From contig CAJTTQ010000002.1 of assembly GCA_910579145.1 (NCBI GenBank), positions 11,850 through 75,849 on the forward strand: a stretch of 64,000 bases of DNA, read 5' to 3'. The position numbers and the translations under genes are program-made. The DNA is from an uncultured Eubacterium sp. Its GTDB lineage: Bacteria; Bacillota; Clostridia; Lachnospirales; Lachnospiraceae. This document shows positions 25,991-35,297 of this stretch, in pieces; position 1 is the first letter of the stretch; the number at the start of each line of letters is the position of its first letter. The notes under the pieces are model-generated. The model was not told the DNA's origin and did no database searches. It was given only the letters and a program-made list of their open reading frames with translations.

Positions 25991-26017
25991 ATTTTAAAAA
26001 ATGAAATTTTTTAAAAT
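25991..26017 (+). terminator. AT-only palindrome after the hemerythrin gene
   Basis: ATTTTAAAAAAT (25991-26002) and ATTTTTTAAAAT (26006-26017) form a perfect 12-bp stem with a 3-base GAA loop. All stem bases are A or T, so pairing is weak; it may be a poor terminator. Confidence 0.4.
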
Positions 26018-26022
26018 ATGAC

Positions 26023-26051
26023 TTGTAAAATAAGAAAAATTATGATAATAT
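26023..26051 (+). promoter_or_regulatory. Promoter of the tRNA cluster
   Basis: TTGTAA (26023-26028) and TAATAT (26046-26051) with a 17-base spacer precede tRNA-Glu by about 65 bases. Confidence 0.5.
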
Positions 26052-26116
26052 ATTTCTTGTTGCAACAAAGACATTTTTGTGGCAGCAAAATGGCTTTTGC
26101 GCAAGTAAAAGACATT

Positions 26117-26188
26117 GGCTCCTTGGTCAAGCGGTTAAGACATCGCCCTTTCACGGCGGTAACACGGGTTCGATTCCCGTAGGAGTCA
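26117..26188 (+). tRNA. tRNA-Glu (TTC)
   Basis: A 72-base cloverleaf with the anticodon loop CTTTCAC gives anticodon TTC. The acceptor arms are GGCTCCT and AGGAGTC, and the T loop is GGTTCGATTCC. The 3' CCA is not encoded. Confidence 0.95.
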
Positions 26189-26194
26189 TTTTGG

Positions 26195-26268
26195 GGACCT
26201 TTAGCTCAGTTGGTTAGAGCATCCGGCTCATAACCGGACGGTCCGGGGTTCGAGTCCCCGAGGGTCCA
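26195..26268 (+). tRNA. tRNA-Met (CAT), elongator type
   Basis: The loop CTCATAA gives anticodon CAT. The acceptor arms are GGACCTT and AGGGTCC. The anticodon stem TCCGG/CCGGA lacks the three G-C pairs of initiator tRNA, so it is an elongator Met tRNA (a lysidine-modified Ile tRNA cannot be fully excluded). No CCA is encoded. Confidence 0.92.
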
Positions 26269-26277
26269 TTTTGATCT

Positions 26278-26351
26278 GGCCCAGTAGCTCAGTTGGTTAG
26301 AGCGCTGCCCTGTCACGGCAGAGGTCAAGGGTTCGAGTCCCTCCTGGGTCG
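26278..26351 (+). tRNA. tRNA-Asp (GTC)
   Basis: The loop CTGTCAC gives anticodon GTC. Acceptor arms are GGCCCAG and CTGGGTC with a G discriminator base, as expected for Asp. No CCA is encoded. Confidence 0.95.
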
Positions 26352-26396
26352 CTTGCTGCGTGCATGTGCTGTACTGCGGCAGAGACAATTATATTT

Positions 26397-26482
26397 GCTG
26401 GTGTGGCGGAACTGGCAGACGCCCAGGACTTAAAATCCTGTGGGTGGTGACACCCGTACCGGTTCGATTCCGGTTACCAGCA
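26397..26482 (+). tRNA. tRNA-Leu (TAA)
   Basis: An 86-base tRNA with a long variable arm, as in class II tRNAs. The loop CTTAAAA gives anticodon TAA. Acceptor arms are GCTGGTG and TACCAGC. No CCA is encoded. Confidence 0.95.
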
Positions 26483-26486
26483 TTTG

Positions 26487-26527
26487 AAAAAACTGCTCCA
26501 CGGAAGTAAGTGGGAGCAGTTTTTTTA
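26487..26527 (+). terminator. Terminator of the tRNA cluster
   Basis: AACTGCTCC-AC pairs with GTGGGAGCAGTT with one bulged C, followed by seven T. It directly follows tRNA-Leu and can also end minus-strand transcription. Confidence 0.88.
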
Positions 26528-26532
26528 ATGTG

Positions 26533-26733
26533 TCAAATGAGTTTATATGTCCCCTTTCCCAGTTTTTTAATCAGTCCTGAAGTTTCACTCTGATTCAGGA
26601 TTCTCTGTAATTGCCTGGAGCTGCAATGAAGATGAAACGCCGCCTGCTCTACTCCTTTTAAGGTCTCGTCTTCGCATCTATATTTCATATAGGACAGAAC
26701 ACGTTCTGAGAGGGAAGCAGGGGCGGCATCCAT
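26533..26733 (-). pseudogene. Remnant of a Crp/Fnr-like regulator (C-terminal HTH only)
   Basis: The 66-residue frame looks like the C-terminal winged helix of a Crp/Fnr-type regulator: an LSERVLSYMKY helix, a recognition-helix region SSRQLQRIL and the closing KLGKGTYKLI. The N-terminal cyclic-nucleotide-type domain is missing, and the ATG is not preceded by a Shine-Dalgarno site. A MATE pump fragment begins on the other strand within about 15 bases. This fits a deletion that joined the inside of a regulator gene to the inside of a divergently oriented pump gene. The subfamily is uncertain. Confidence 0.65.
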
Positions 26734-26736
26734 AGT

Positions 26737-27516
26737 TGCGTATATGCGATGGTGATCGCGGGTATGGCCACGCTTGTTTTAGGGCTGGTATTTTTGCAGC
26801 CGTTGGCCAAGGTATCCGGTGCGGACGCGGATAATATTGCTTACACATGTGATTATTTAAAATGGATCTTTTTGGGCGCTCCTTTTATCATGCTGGCAAA
26901 TGGATTTGTTCATCTGTTCCGTTCGGTCGGCCTGGTCAAAGAAGGCACCGTCGGACTGGTACTTGGAAATGTGATCAATATGGTACTGGATTATATTTTT
27001 ATAGCGATCTTAGGATGGGGGACGGCAGGAGCCGCGCTTGCCACATCTTTAGGCTTTGCATGTGCGACGATCTATTATATCGTCTGCATGATCCGCGAAG
27101 AACATGAGGGAAATCCGTTCGTTTCATTGTCTCCGAAACGTTTTTCTCCAAATGCAGCCATGATTCGCAATGTCGTAAGCATCGGTATTCCGGGCGCCCT
27201 CATTACGGTTCTTATGAGCGTTTCCAATATAATGCTTAACAACTATATCAGTATTTACGGGTCTGACGCAGTGGCGTCGTATGGAATTGCGTATAAAATT
27301 GACATGATACCCATTTTGCTGTCGGTGGGATTATCACAGGGAGTTGCGCCCCTGGTGGGCTATTGCTACGGGGGAAATGAGAAAAAAAGAATGTCAGATA
27401 TCGTGAGGTATACGATATTATATGGTGTGATCATGGCACAGCCTGTTGTGGAAACGATCTTGACGATCATCTGCATCGTCATGTATCGGAGAGATATAAG
27501 GTCATCGGCATTATGA
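26737..27516 (+). pseudogene. MATE family efflux pump, truncated and internally deleted
   Basis: About 255 residues match a MATE transporter (segments ANGFVHLFRSVG, GWGTAGAALATS, SYGIAYKID and LSQGVAPLVGYCYG are typical), against about 450 in intact members. Roughly the first 90-100 residues are absent, and no ribosome binding site precedes the first ATG at 26749. Near the end, YGVIM runs straight into AQPVVETILTIIC, which in the family is the last membrane segment, so about 100 residues also appear to be lost in frame. Non-functional as a transporter. Confidence 0.75.
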
Positions 27517-27530
27517 CAACCCTGTGCTTT

Positions 27531-28799
27531 TCATTCCCGTGCCCGCCGGTTTATAAATTCGGTCTTATACTTCGAATACACGATCGTCTGGTCGTGATAG
27601 AGACCATAATAACCTGACATCAGATAGCTGATGCTGTTACCGAGCAAAAAATAAGGAACTGCCTCATAACCGAACAGCTCAAAGGAAATGAGCATGGACG
27701 TGATGGGGCAGTTTGTCACGCCGCAGAATACTGCCATCATGCCGACTGCCGCGCAGAGGGAGGGGGAGAGGCCGAGAAGCTGTCCGAACAGGCAGCCGAA
27801 CGTGGCGCCGACAAAAAAGGACGGGACGATCTCGCCGCCTTTAAAACCGGCTTCCAGCGTCAGCGCGGTAAAGATGATCTTCCAAAAAAAGGCGGACGGG
27901 GACACCGTGCCCTCGATGGCGCGCTCGATGACAGGAACGCCGGCACCCATATAGTCATCGGTTCGGAGCAGTACCGTGAGGCCGATGATGACCGCGCTTG
28001 AAAACAGGATACGCACATATGGATTTTTCAAATGTTTTCGGTAGAGATCGCCGAGCGAATGCAGGGATTTGCAAAACAAAACGCTCAGCGCCGCGCAAAA
28101 CAGCGCCAGTAAAATAACCTTCAGTCCCGGTATCACATGAAATGACGGAATGTCGGTCAGATGGAACACATCGGGGCCGATCCCCATATGGATGGCGACC
28201 TGTGAGGCCGTGAGCGAGGAAAAAACGCACGGAACGAGCGCGGCATAGTACATGATACCGATGCTTCCGACTTCCAGAGAAAAAATAGAGGCGGCGATCG
28301 GTGTGCCGAAAATCGCGGAAAAGGCCGCGCTCATGCCGCACATGATAACCATGCGCTGGTCTTTTTCATCAAAGCGGAACCATTTTCCCAACTGCTGCCC
28401 GATGCTCCCGCCGAGCTGCAGCGCTGCGCCTTCGCGTCCGGCACTGCCGCCGAACAGATGGGTCACGATCGTGGCGATGAAAATGAGCGGCGCTGTTTTA
28501 AAAGGAATCTCGGATTTGGCATGGAGCGTAGACAGTACGAGATTCGTCCCTTTGTCGTTTTTGTAGTGGAGGATCCGGTATAAGAAAACGATGATGACAC
28601 CGGCGGCCGGCAGGAAAAAGATCAGCCAGGGATTCTCGGTGCGAAGCTTTGTTACCTGGCGCAGGCAGAACGCGAACAGCGTGCTGAAAGCGCCGACAAA
28701 CAAGCCGATAAAGATAGAAAAAAGTCCCCAGCGGACGAAGACTTTTAAATTTTTTATCATAACACCGCCGTAGAGGCGGATATAAAATAGTGGCTTCAT
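27531..28799 (-). CDS. ClC family chloride channel/transporter
   Basis: The 422-residue protein has about ten hydrophobic segments and the ClC selectivity motif GGSAGREGA at about residues 117-125, which includes the gating Glu. It has no C-terminal CBS domains. ClC proteins move chloride or, in the EriC-F branch, fluoride; the sequence here is not decisive, and no fluoride riboswitch was recognised upstream. The start at 28799 has AAGGA about 10 bases upstream; a later in-frame Met (residue 14) is an alternative. It sits intact between decayed genes. Confidence 0.9.
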   Translation of the reverse strand: MKPLFYIRLYGGVMIKNLKVFVRWGLFSIFIGLFVGAFSTLFAFCLRQVTKLRTENPWLIFFLPAAGVIIVFLYRILHYKNDKGTNLVLSTLHAKSEIPFKTAPLIFIATIVTHLFGGSAGREGAALQLGGSIGQQLGKWFRFDEKDQRMVIMCGMSAAFSAIFGTPIAASIFSLEVGSIGIMYYAALVPCVFSSLTASQVAIHMGIGPDVFHLTDIPSFHVIPGLKVILLALFCAALSVLFCKSLHSLGDLYRKHLKNPYVRILFSSAVIIGLTVLLRTDDYMGAGVPVIERAIEGTVSPSAFFWKIIFTALTLEAGFKGGEIVPSFFVGATFGCLFGQLLGLSPSLCAAVGMMAVFCGVTNCPITSMLISFELFGYEAVPYFLLGNSISYLMSGYYGLYHDQTIVYSKYKTEFINRRARE

Positions 28800-29049
28800 G
28801 GTAAGCAGTCCTTTCTTTTCTTTGGAACAATTCCTATACTATTCTAACATATTCTTTATTCATTTCAAGGGTAAAGTGATTTTTGTGCAGAGGGTTTTTG
28901 TAGTAAGAAATATGTAAGAATTCCATTGACTTTTTGGACAGATTTGTCATTTATGATGGTCCTGTAGTTGATCATATGAGCGGTATCACCCAGAGATCGG
29001 TGTATGGTCTGGTGATCCGCAGCAAATCGGAAAGAAATGGAGGAGGACT

Positions 29050-29868
29050 ATGAAAAGTAGAAGGAAAGGCATGAAACAAAGTTTGCTCGTTCTGAGCCTG
29101 GCGTTCTGCCTGTGTGCCTGCCAGCAGACACCGGAGCAAGTAAGGAGAATATGGAAGAATACGGGGAAAACCGGCAGGTAAAACAATCGGAGATTACGTA
29201 TTGTACGGTTGATGAACTGAAAAACACACAAATGCCGGATGTCCCTATGGGTGCGTTGACTCTGCCGGAAACGGTGGATTTTTCTGCTGTCGAAGGAGTG
29301 GGGATACTTCATCTGTCAGTAAAAAAGCATTTTAAGGAAAAGAAAGACGGAAGGAAAAAAGGCAGGGAATCCTTCGTCTAAGATCATTTCCCTGTGTGCC
29401 GAGTATGACTATAAGGGGATCCGGCTGAATAATCATACGATGTCGCTGATGGAAGAGGATGAGGAATTTAACTCAAATCTGCTTACAACAAATCTGTTTA
29501 CGATCATGGATTATGAAAAAAGCGGACTGCCCTGTTTCTTTTCTAGAAATGTTATGTTTCGTATAGACTCGTCGGAGCCGGTATGGAAAATCGTTGACCT
29601 GGAGAGTGCCGTACGGATCGTGAAGGAAAAGCTGTCCGGTTTCGAGTCGCTGCATTTTACGAAGATCATCCCTCTCTATGTGCCATATCTGGGTGAAATG
29701 GGAGGAGGACCGGGGACGCAGATCGAAGTGAGGCCAGTGTACGCGTTTCTCATTGAGGAGGAGCAGAAACCTCAGCAGACAGGCGTTGTCAAATGTAATA
29801 GCTGCCATAATTTCCTTTATGTTGACATGGTGACGGGAGAGCTGACCGTCGAGCTTGAAAAATGGTGA
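29050..29868 (+). pseudogene. Lipoprotein gene broken by two frameshifts
   Basis: An AGGAGG-preceded ATG opens a lipoprotein signal peptide with the lipobox-like LCACQQT (Cys at about residue 24). The frame then ends early, and the similarity continues in a second frame (from about 29135, SKENMEEYGEN) and again in the first frame (from about 29370, SSKIISLCAEYDY) to the stop at 29868. A run of six A at about 29355 lies near the second shift. Reassembled, it would be about 270 residues. The overall look resembles clostridial DUF6034-type lipoproteins, which I state only tentatively. Confidence 0.65.
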
Positions 29869-29988
29869 ATACGCCGTGTGTGAGTATTTGGCCCATTGCG
29901 CGCGGTGGGAGACAGGGGGAGGCTGCCTCAATTACCATGCTTGATGGGCAGGCATATTTCACTTCGTGATCTGCGGAGTTTGGATCTC

Positions 29989-30215
29989 CCGTAAGTTCAA
30001 ACCCTTCTTTGCCTGTTGTGGAGTAATACCGTGAAACCTCTTTGAAAAAACTTTCCGGGGAATCATACCCGTATTTCAGGGCAATGTCTATCACTTTAGC
30101 GTTTCCTTTTGCCAGAGCAGATCCTGCTATCGAAAGGCGTCTCTTTCGCATATAATCTGTTGGGGTCATGCCTGTCATAATATGAAAGGCATTTTATCGC
30201 ATTTGTCCATTCCAT
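29989..30215 (-). pseudogene. AraC family regulator remnant
   Basis: On the minus strand, an ATG at 30215 starts MEWTNAIK, the usual opening of GyrI-type AraC regulators. About 15 codons later, in another frame, comes the AraC helix-turn-helix core (MTPTDYMRKRRLSIAGSAL and ALKYGYDSPESFFKEVSRYY). The segment in between that normally holds the first helix-turn-helix is missing. Only about half of the DNA-binding domain is left. Beyond this, the frame runs antisense through the lipoprotein remnant and is not meaningful. Confidence 0.65.
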
Positions 30216-30407
30216 AAATAACCCTCCTGTATAGATAGAATACTCTTTTTTTTAATGATTTTCCTGTCTTTGGTTGCTTTATTTTGTCTTTCCGGTACAG
30301 ATACCGTTTGTTGAGATAGTAAATTAGTAAAGATGTAGATAGAAAAAGGACATTGAGTGTGGTATGATTTTATTTGAAATAGAAAATATGGGAGGACATT
30401 TTTTATA

Positions 30408-30821
30408 ATGCGGTTTGAAGAAAATGCGTTGTGTCACGATGATTATTGCAGACTGAGAAACAGTGTTGGCTGGTTAAATTTTTCAAAAAAGCAGACAGAG
30501 AGGGCGATTGATCGTTGTTTGTACTCAGTGGTTGCAGAAGAGGATGATCAGGTGGTTGGAATGGGGCGTTTGATCGGGGACGGGATGTATTATATGATAG
30601 CAGATCTTGTTGTGCAGCCGGATTATCAGAAAAAGGGAATCGGAAGTAAGATCATGGATATGCTGGTTGGATATGTGGATAAGGAAACACCGGTCGGCGG
30701 GCGTTCCAGTATACAGTTGATTGCCGAGAAGGGAAAAGAACTATTTTATGAGAGAAGAGGATTTAAAATGATCCCTCATGAGTTTTGCGGTTCCGGGATG
30801 AGAAAAGTGATTCGTAAATAG
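30408..30821 (+). CDS. GNAT family N-acetyltransferase
   Basis: The 137-residue protein has the acetyl-CoA loop at about residues 66-80 (QPDYQKKGIGSKI) and the FYERRGF motif near the end. It resembles the GNAT protein at 10.3 kb in layout and C-terminal GSGM ending, so the two are likely paralogues. GGAGG lies 11 bases upstream of the ATG. It marks the right edge of the decayed stretch and appears intact. The substrate is unknown. Confidence 0.87.
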   Translation: MRFEENALCHDDYCRLRNSVGWLNFSKKQTERAIDRCLYSVVAEEDDQVVGMGRLIGDGMYYMIADLVVQPDYQKKGIGSKIMDMLVGYVDKETPVGGRSSIQLIAEKGKELFYERRGFKMIPHEFCGSGMRKVIRK

Positions 30822-31029
30822 AAAAATGCTGGAGAAATTGGAGATGTAAGTAAATAATTTAGTTGACGAAACCATACTTATATGTTATCATAATAAAAAG
30901 CATTACTATTCTTTTATCTTTATCATTCTTTTATTTCAAAGAACGTCAATGCTTTATTCCAAAAAATCAGAAAAAGCAGAGAGGTTGTTTGAAATAAAAG
31001 GAGCGGGCTCTCTGTGGAATGGAGGGCTT

Positions 31030-31926
31030 ATGGAGAAAAAATCAGATCGGGAAGCGGATGCGCGACCGGGAACATCCGTGCAGAGAAATTATAAGGATAC
31101 CGTATTCCGCATGCTTTACCGGGATAAGTCAGAACTTTTGACGTTGTACAATGCAGTAAACGATACCCATTATACAGACCCGAAAGAACTTGAGGTGACG
31201 ACGCTGGAAAATGCCGTCTATCTGTCAATGAAAAATGACGTATCCTGTGTGGTGGATCTGAGGTTGAACCTATACGAGCATCAGTCTACGGTGAATCCCA
31301 ACATGCCGCTGCGGGATCTGTTTTATGTGGCAAAACAATATGAAAAGATGATTCAGAAAGAAAAACTGGATCTGTATTCGAATAGGAGGATCCAGATCCC
31401 GTCACCTCGTTTTGTTGTATTTTACAATGGAACAGAGGAGCAGCCGGAGAGGAAGATCCTGCGATTGTCAGAATGCTTTTACCACAGGACGGACGAAGTC
31501 AATTTGGAGCTGGTGGTACTCCAGTTGAACATTAATCCGGGATATAATGGAGAACTGTTGAGTAAATGCCGATCCCTTCATGATTATATGCAGTATGTGG
31601 ACAGGATCCGCCGTTATGGCAGTCAGATGTTATTTGAGGAAGCGGTAGAAAAGGCGGTGTCAGACTGTATCAGGGAGGGAATTCTGAAAGAATTTTTAAC
31701 AGCTAACCGTGCGGAGGTGATCCAGATGAGTATATTTGAATATGATGAGGAATTACATATGGCGACGGTGAGGGGAGAAGGGCGAGAGGAAGGTGCCGCC
31801 TGGGGGCGGAGATTGCTTGCCGGTATGCTAAAGAGAGGTTTGTCGCCGGAAGAGATCAGTGAACTGACCGGGGAGCCGGTCGAAACTATATGTGAAGAAG
31901 GCGAAAAAATCTTTTCTTCTTTTTAG
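31030..31926 (+). CDS. Rpn family recombination-promoting nuclease
   Basis: The 298-residue protein matches the Rpn/PD-(D/E)XK 'putative transposase' family. The opening YKDTVFRMLYRDKSELLTLYNAVN is family-typical (given here only to show type), followed by a core in which VVDLRLNLYEHQS supplies the acidic and Glu-x-Gln residues of the nuclease site. Members cut DNA and promote recA-independent recombination in Escherichia coli; similar genes occur in many copies in Lachnospiraceae. I chose the ATG at 31030, three bases after GGAGGG; an open extension to 30949 has no ribosome binding site. The gene stands alone. Confidence 0.82.
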   Translation: MEKKSDREADARPGTSVQRNYKDTVFRMLYRDKSELLTLYNAVNDTHYTDPKELEVTTLENAVYLSMKNDVSCVVDLRLNLYEHQSTVNPNMPLRDLFYVAKQYEKMIQKEKLDLYSNRRIQIPSPRFVVFYNGTEEQPERKILRLSECFYHRTDEVNLELVVLQLNINPGYNGELLSKCRSLHDYMQYVDRIRRYGSQMLFEEAVEKAVSDCIREGILKEFLTANRAEVIQMSIFEYDEELHMATVRGEGREEGAAWGRRLLAGMLKRGLSPEEISELTGEPVETICEEGEKIFSSF

Positions 31927-31990
31927 GTGGAAGGGCAAACAAAAGGATACAGGAGCAGATTGCGAAGCAGGCTGTAAAGAAACTTTTTTC

Positions 31991-32019
31991 TTGACAAACG
32001 GCGATACTTTGTTTAAGAT
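31991..32019 (+). promoter_or_regulatory. Promoter of the valS leader
   Basis: A perfect TTGACA (31991-31996) and TAAGAT (32014-32019) with a 17-base spacer put the start of the T-box leader at about 32026. Confidence 0.75.
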
Positions 32020-32025
32020 GTTTAC

Positions 32026-32420
32026 TATAAACCAAAAGACGATGAGGAAGAGGAGTACATCATAAAACCCCGTCAGAGAGGATGTTCACCGGCTGAAAGA
32101 CATCTGGGAAGTGTATGGTGGAAGGTAGCTTCGGAGTTGTATTTCTGAACGGAATGAGGTCCCGCTGCAGAAGATGATATGACGGCAGACGGTACGAAAA
32201 CTTAGTAGGAAATGACGGTTTGCCCCGTTACCGGCATAATGAGGAATAAAGGAATCTGTATGTAAAATATGAATTAGGATCTCTTTTATTTAAAATAAGG
32301 TGGTACCGCGACAAAAGTTCGCCCTTATAGGGTTGGTACCGTATCGTCACAATGCGAGATCAGGCGTTTCGCACAATGCGAGATAAGACGCTTCGGGTTA
32401 TACCGCCCGAGGCTTTTTTT
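32026..32420 (+). promoter_or_regulatory. T-box riboswitch leader of valS
   Basis: This leader carries the T-box consensus AAGGTGGTACCGCG (32297-32310), the conserved stem I motifs (AGAGAG at about 32075 and GGCTGAAAG at about 32090), and a terminator made of GCTTCGGG (32390-32397) and CCCGAGGC (32406-32413) followed by seven T. Uncharged tRNA-Val should pair with the specifier and with UGGU in the T-box to stop termination and allow valS expression. I could not fix the specifier codon by eye; a GUN codon is expected. Unusually, a 24-base unit is repeated in tandem between antiterminator and terminator (32348-32371 and 32372-32395). Confidence 0.88.
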
Positions 32421-32479
32421 GATGAAATAAAGAAAGCAGAACGTGCCGCTTGCGCGGCGGACAGGAGGAATAAAAGAAT

Positions 32480-35188
32480 ATGAAAAAAGAACTTGAAAAA
32501 AATTATGATCCCAAAGACATCGAAGACCGGCTCTATACAAAATGGGTCAGCAAGCGTTACTTCCACGCGGAAGTAAATCCTGATAAAAAACCGTATACGA
32601 TCGTGATCCCGCCGCCAAATATTACCGGGCAGCTTCATATGGGGCACGCGCTGGATAATACGCTCCAGGACATTCTGATCCGGTTTAAGCGGATGCAGGG
32701 GTATGAAGCACTCTGGCTTCCGGGAACCGATCATGCTTCGATCGCGACCGAGGCAAAGATCGTAGAGGCGATGCGGGAAGAGGGGCTGACGAAAGAAGAA
32801 ATCGGCAGGGAAAAGTTCCTCGAACGGGCGTGGGACTGGAAAAAGCAGTACGGCGGCCGGATCGTATCCCAGCTAAAGAAAATGGGATCTTCCTGTGACT
32901 GGGAGAGGGAACGCTTTACGATGGATGAAGGCTGCAACCGGGCTGTCAAAGAGGTGTTTGTCAAGTTATATGATAAAGGGCTTATTTACCGCGGGGAGCG
33001 CATCATCAACTGGTGTCCGCACTGCCGCACGTCGATTTCCGACGCAGAGGTGGAGTACGAAGACCAGAAAGGGCATTTCTGGCATCTGAGTTATAAGTTT
33101 GCCGACGGGAGCGGTGAGATCAATCTGGCAACGACGAGGCCGGAAACGCTCCTCGGGGACACAGCAGTAGCGGTAAACCCGAAAGACGAAAGATACCGGG
33201 ATCTGATCGGGAAAAAACTCGTGCTGCCGATCGTACACAGGGAGATCCCGCTGATCGCCGATGATTATGTTGATATGGAATTCGGAACCGGTGTCGTAAA
33301 GATCACGCCGGCACACGACCCGAATGACTTCGAGGTAGGTCTCCGCCATAACCTTCCGGTCATCAATGTCATGACGGATGACGCGAAAATTGTAGAGGAT
33401 TATGAGAAATATGCGGGCATGGACCGATATGAGGCCAGGGAAGCCATCGTAAAAGATCTGGAGGCAGAAGGCGCTCTTGTAAAAGTAGAAGACCACGACC
33501 ACAACGTAGGAACCTGCTATCGGTGTGGTACGACGGTTGAGCCAAAGGTGAGCAAGCAGTGGTTTGTTAAAATGAAACCGCTCGCAGGGCCGGCAATCGA
33601 GGCGGTAAAAAAGGGAGAGACAAATTTTGTGCCGGATCATTTTAAGAAGATTTATTACCACTGGCTGGAGAATATCCGTGACTGGTGTATTTCCCGCCAG
33701 CTCTGGTGGGGGCATCAGATCCCGGCCTTTTACTGTGACGAGTGCGGGGAGCTCGTCGTGACGAAAGAAAACGAGGCAATCTGCCCGAAATGCGGGAAAA
33801 AAATGCGCCAGGATCCCGACACGCTCGATACGTGGTTCAGTTCGGCGCTGTGGCCGTTTTCCACGCTTGGATGGCCCGAGAACACCGAGGAGATGGATTA
33901 TTTCTATCCGACGAGTACGCTCGTGACCGGATATGATATCATTCCGTTCTGGGTTATGCGCATGATGTTCAGCGGGATTGAGCATACTGGAAAAGTACCG
34001 TTTGATACAGTGCTGATCCACGGACTTGTCCGGGATTCCCAGGGGCGTAAAATGAGTAAATCGCTGGGAAATGGAATCGACCCTCTCGAAGTGATCGACA
34101 AATATGGCGCGGACGCGCTTCGTCTGACGCTCGTCACCGGAAATGCGCCGGGGAACGATATGCGTTTTTACTGGGAACGCGTCGAGGCGAGCCGGAATTT
34201 TGCCAACAAAGTATGGAACGCGTCCCGGTTTATTATGATGAATTTCGATCAGAATGAAGAACTCGCCCACAAAGCGCCAGACCCGTCCCAGTTTACGCAG
34301 GCAGATAAATGGATCCTCGCCAAATGCAGACGACTGGTAAAGGATGTGACGGCATTGATGGAGAGCTTTGATCTCGGAATTGCCGTGCAAAAGATTTATG
34401 ATTTTATCTGGGAAGAGTTCTGTGACTGGTATATCGAAATGGTAAAGCCGCGGTTGTATAATGAAGAGGACGAGACGAAAGCGGCGGCACTCTATACGCT
34501 GAAAGCCGTGCTGATCGATGCGCTCAAGCTGCTCCATCCGTATATGCCGTTCATCACGGAAGAGATCTACTGCACGCTGATGGAAGACGAGGACGCATCC
34601 ATTATGGTTTCGGACTGGCCGACTGGCGAGGGGGACGGCCTCATGCCTGGTACGGCCGACGGCTTTATGTCGGGTACGGCCAACTCTGGTACGACCGACG
34701 AGTTTGACGCTGATCTGGATGCGGTAGAACGGATCAAAGAGGCGGTAAAAGGCATTCGTAATGTGCGCGGGGAGATGAACGTGCCGCCGAGCAAGAAGGC
34801 AAAAGTCATCGTGGTAACAGCGGACGCGTCTGTGCGGGAGACTTTTGAGAAAAACCGCGTATTTTTCGCGACGCTCGGGTTTGCCAGTGAGGTGGTGATC
34901 CAGGAGGACAAGACGGGTATTGAACAGGATGCCGTATCGGTTGTGATCGATAAGGGAACGATCTATATGCCGTTTGCCGAACTGGTCGATGTGGCAAAAG
35001 AGATCGAGCGCCTGAGAAAAGAAGAAAAACGTCTTGCCGGAGAGTTGAAGCGTTCTGAGGGGATGCTCGGCAATCCGAACTTTGTAAACAAGGCGCCTGC
35101 CAGCAAGATCGAAGAGGAAAAGGCAAAACTTGAAAAATATGAGGGCATGATGGCGCAGGTCAAAGAACGGCTGTCTCAGCTTGCGTAG
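32480..35188 (+). CDS. valS: Valyl-tRNA synthetase
   Basis: ValRS charges tRNA-Val with valine in the cytoplasm. The 902-residue protein has the class I signatures HMGH (residues 54-57) and KMSKS (about residue 525), the editing domain, zinc-ribbon Cys pairs (CxxC near 178 and 418-440), the anticodon-binding domain and a C-terminal coiled-coil arm (about 830-902). GGAGGAATAAAAGAAT precedes the start. A Gly/Thr-rich insert (about residues 712-745, with MPGTAD and MSGTAN units) splits the anticodon domain from the following DLDAVERIKE helix. Control is by the T-box leader. Confidence 0.97.
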   Translation: MKKELEKNYDPKDIEDRLYTKWVSKRYFHAEVNPDKKPYTIVIPPPNITGQLHMGHALDNTLQDILIRFKRMQGYEALWLPGTDHASIATEAKIVEAMREEGLTKEEIGREKFLERAWDWKKQYGGRIVSQLKKMGSSCDWERERFTMDEGCNRAVKEVFVKLYDKGLIYRGERIINWCPHCRTSISDAEVEYEDQKGHFWHLSYKFADGSGEINLATTRPETLLGDTAVAVNPKDERYRDLIGKKLVLPIVHREIPLIADDYVDMEFGTGVVKITPAHDPNDFEVGLRHNLPVINVMTDDAKIVEDYEKYAGMDRYEAREAIVKDLEAEGALVKVEDHDHNVGTCYRCGTTVEPKVSKQWFVKMKPLAGPAIEAVKKGETNFVPDHFKKIYYHWLENIRDWCISRQLWWGHQIPAFYCDECGELVVTKENEAICPKCGKKMRQDPDTLDTWFSSALWPFSTLGWPENTEEMDYFYPTSTLVTGYDIIPFWVMRMMFSGIEHTGKVPFDTVLIHGLVRDSQGRKMSKSLGNGIDPLEVIDKYGADALRLTLVTGNAPGNDMRFYWERVEASRNFANKVWNASRFIMMNFDQNEELAHKAPDPSQFTQADKWILAKCRRLVKDVTALMESFDLGIAVQKIYDFIWEEFCDWYIEMVKPRLYNEEDETKAAALYTLKAVLIDALKLLHPYMPFITEEIYCTLMEDEDASIMVSDWPTGEGDGLMPGTADGFMSGTANSGTTDEFDADLDAVERIKEAVKGIRNVRGEMNVPPSKKAKVIVVTADASVRETFEKNRVFFATLGFASEVVIQEDKTGIEQDAVSVVIDKGTIYMPFAELVDVAKEIERLRKEEKRLAGELKRSEGMLGNPNFVNKAPASKIEEEKAKLEKYEGMMAQVKERLSQLA

Positions 35189-35297
35189 CGGAAATTGTCA
35201 GATATTGCGAAAATTATTGTTTAAAATCTGGTTTCCCCCTTGCATTTTTTCTGGAAAGTAGTTATCATGTTCCATAGGGATAAAAAAGGAGGTCAAA

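Noticed and set aside
26206..26388. Minus-strand 60-aa frame ending in LGDSNPGPSGYEPDALTN
   Set aside because: This is a well-known false protein that comes from reading tRNA genes (Met, Asp) backwards.
27531..28799. Fluoride-specific ClC with a fluoride riboswitch
   Set aside because: I found no crcB-motif in the leader at 28800-29040, so ion specificity is left open.
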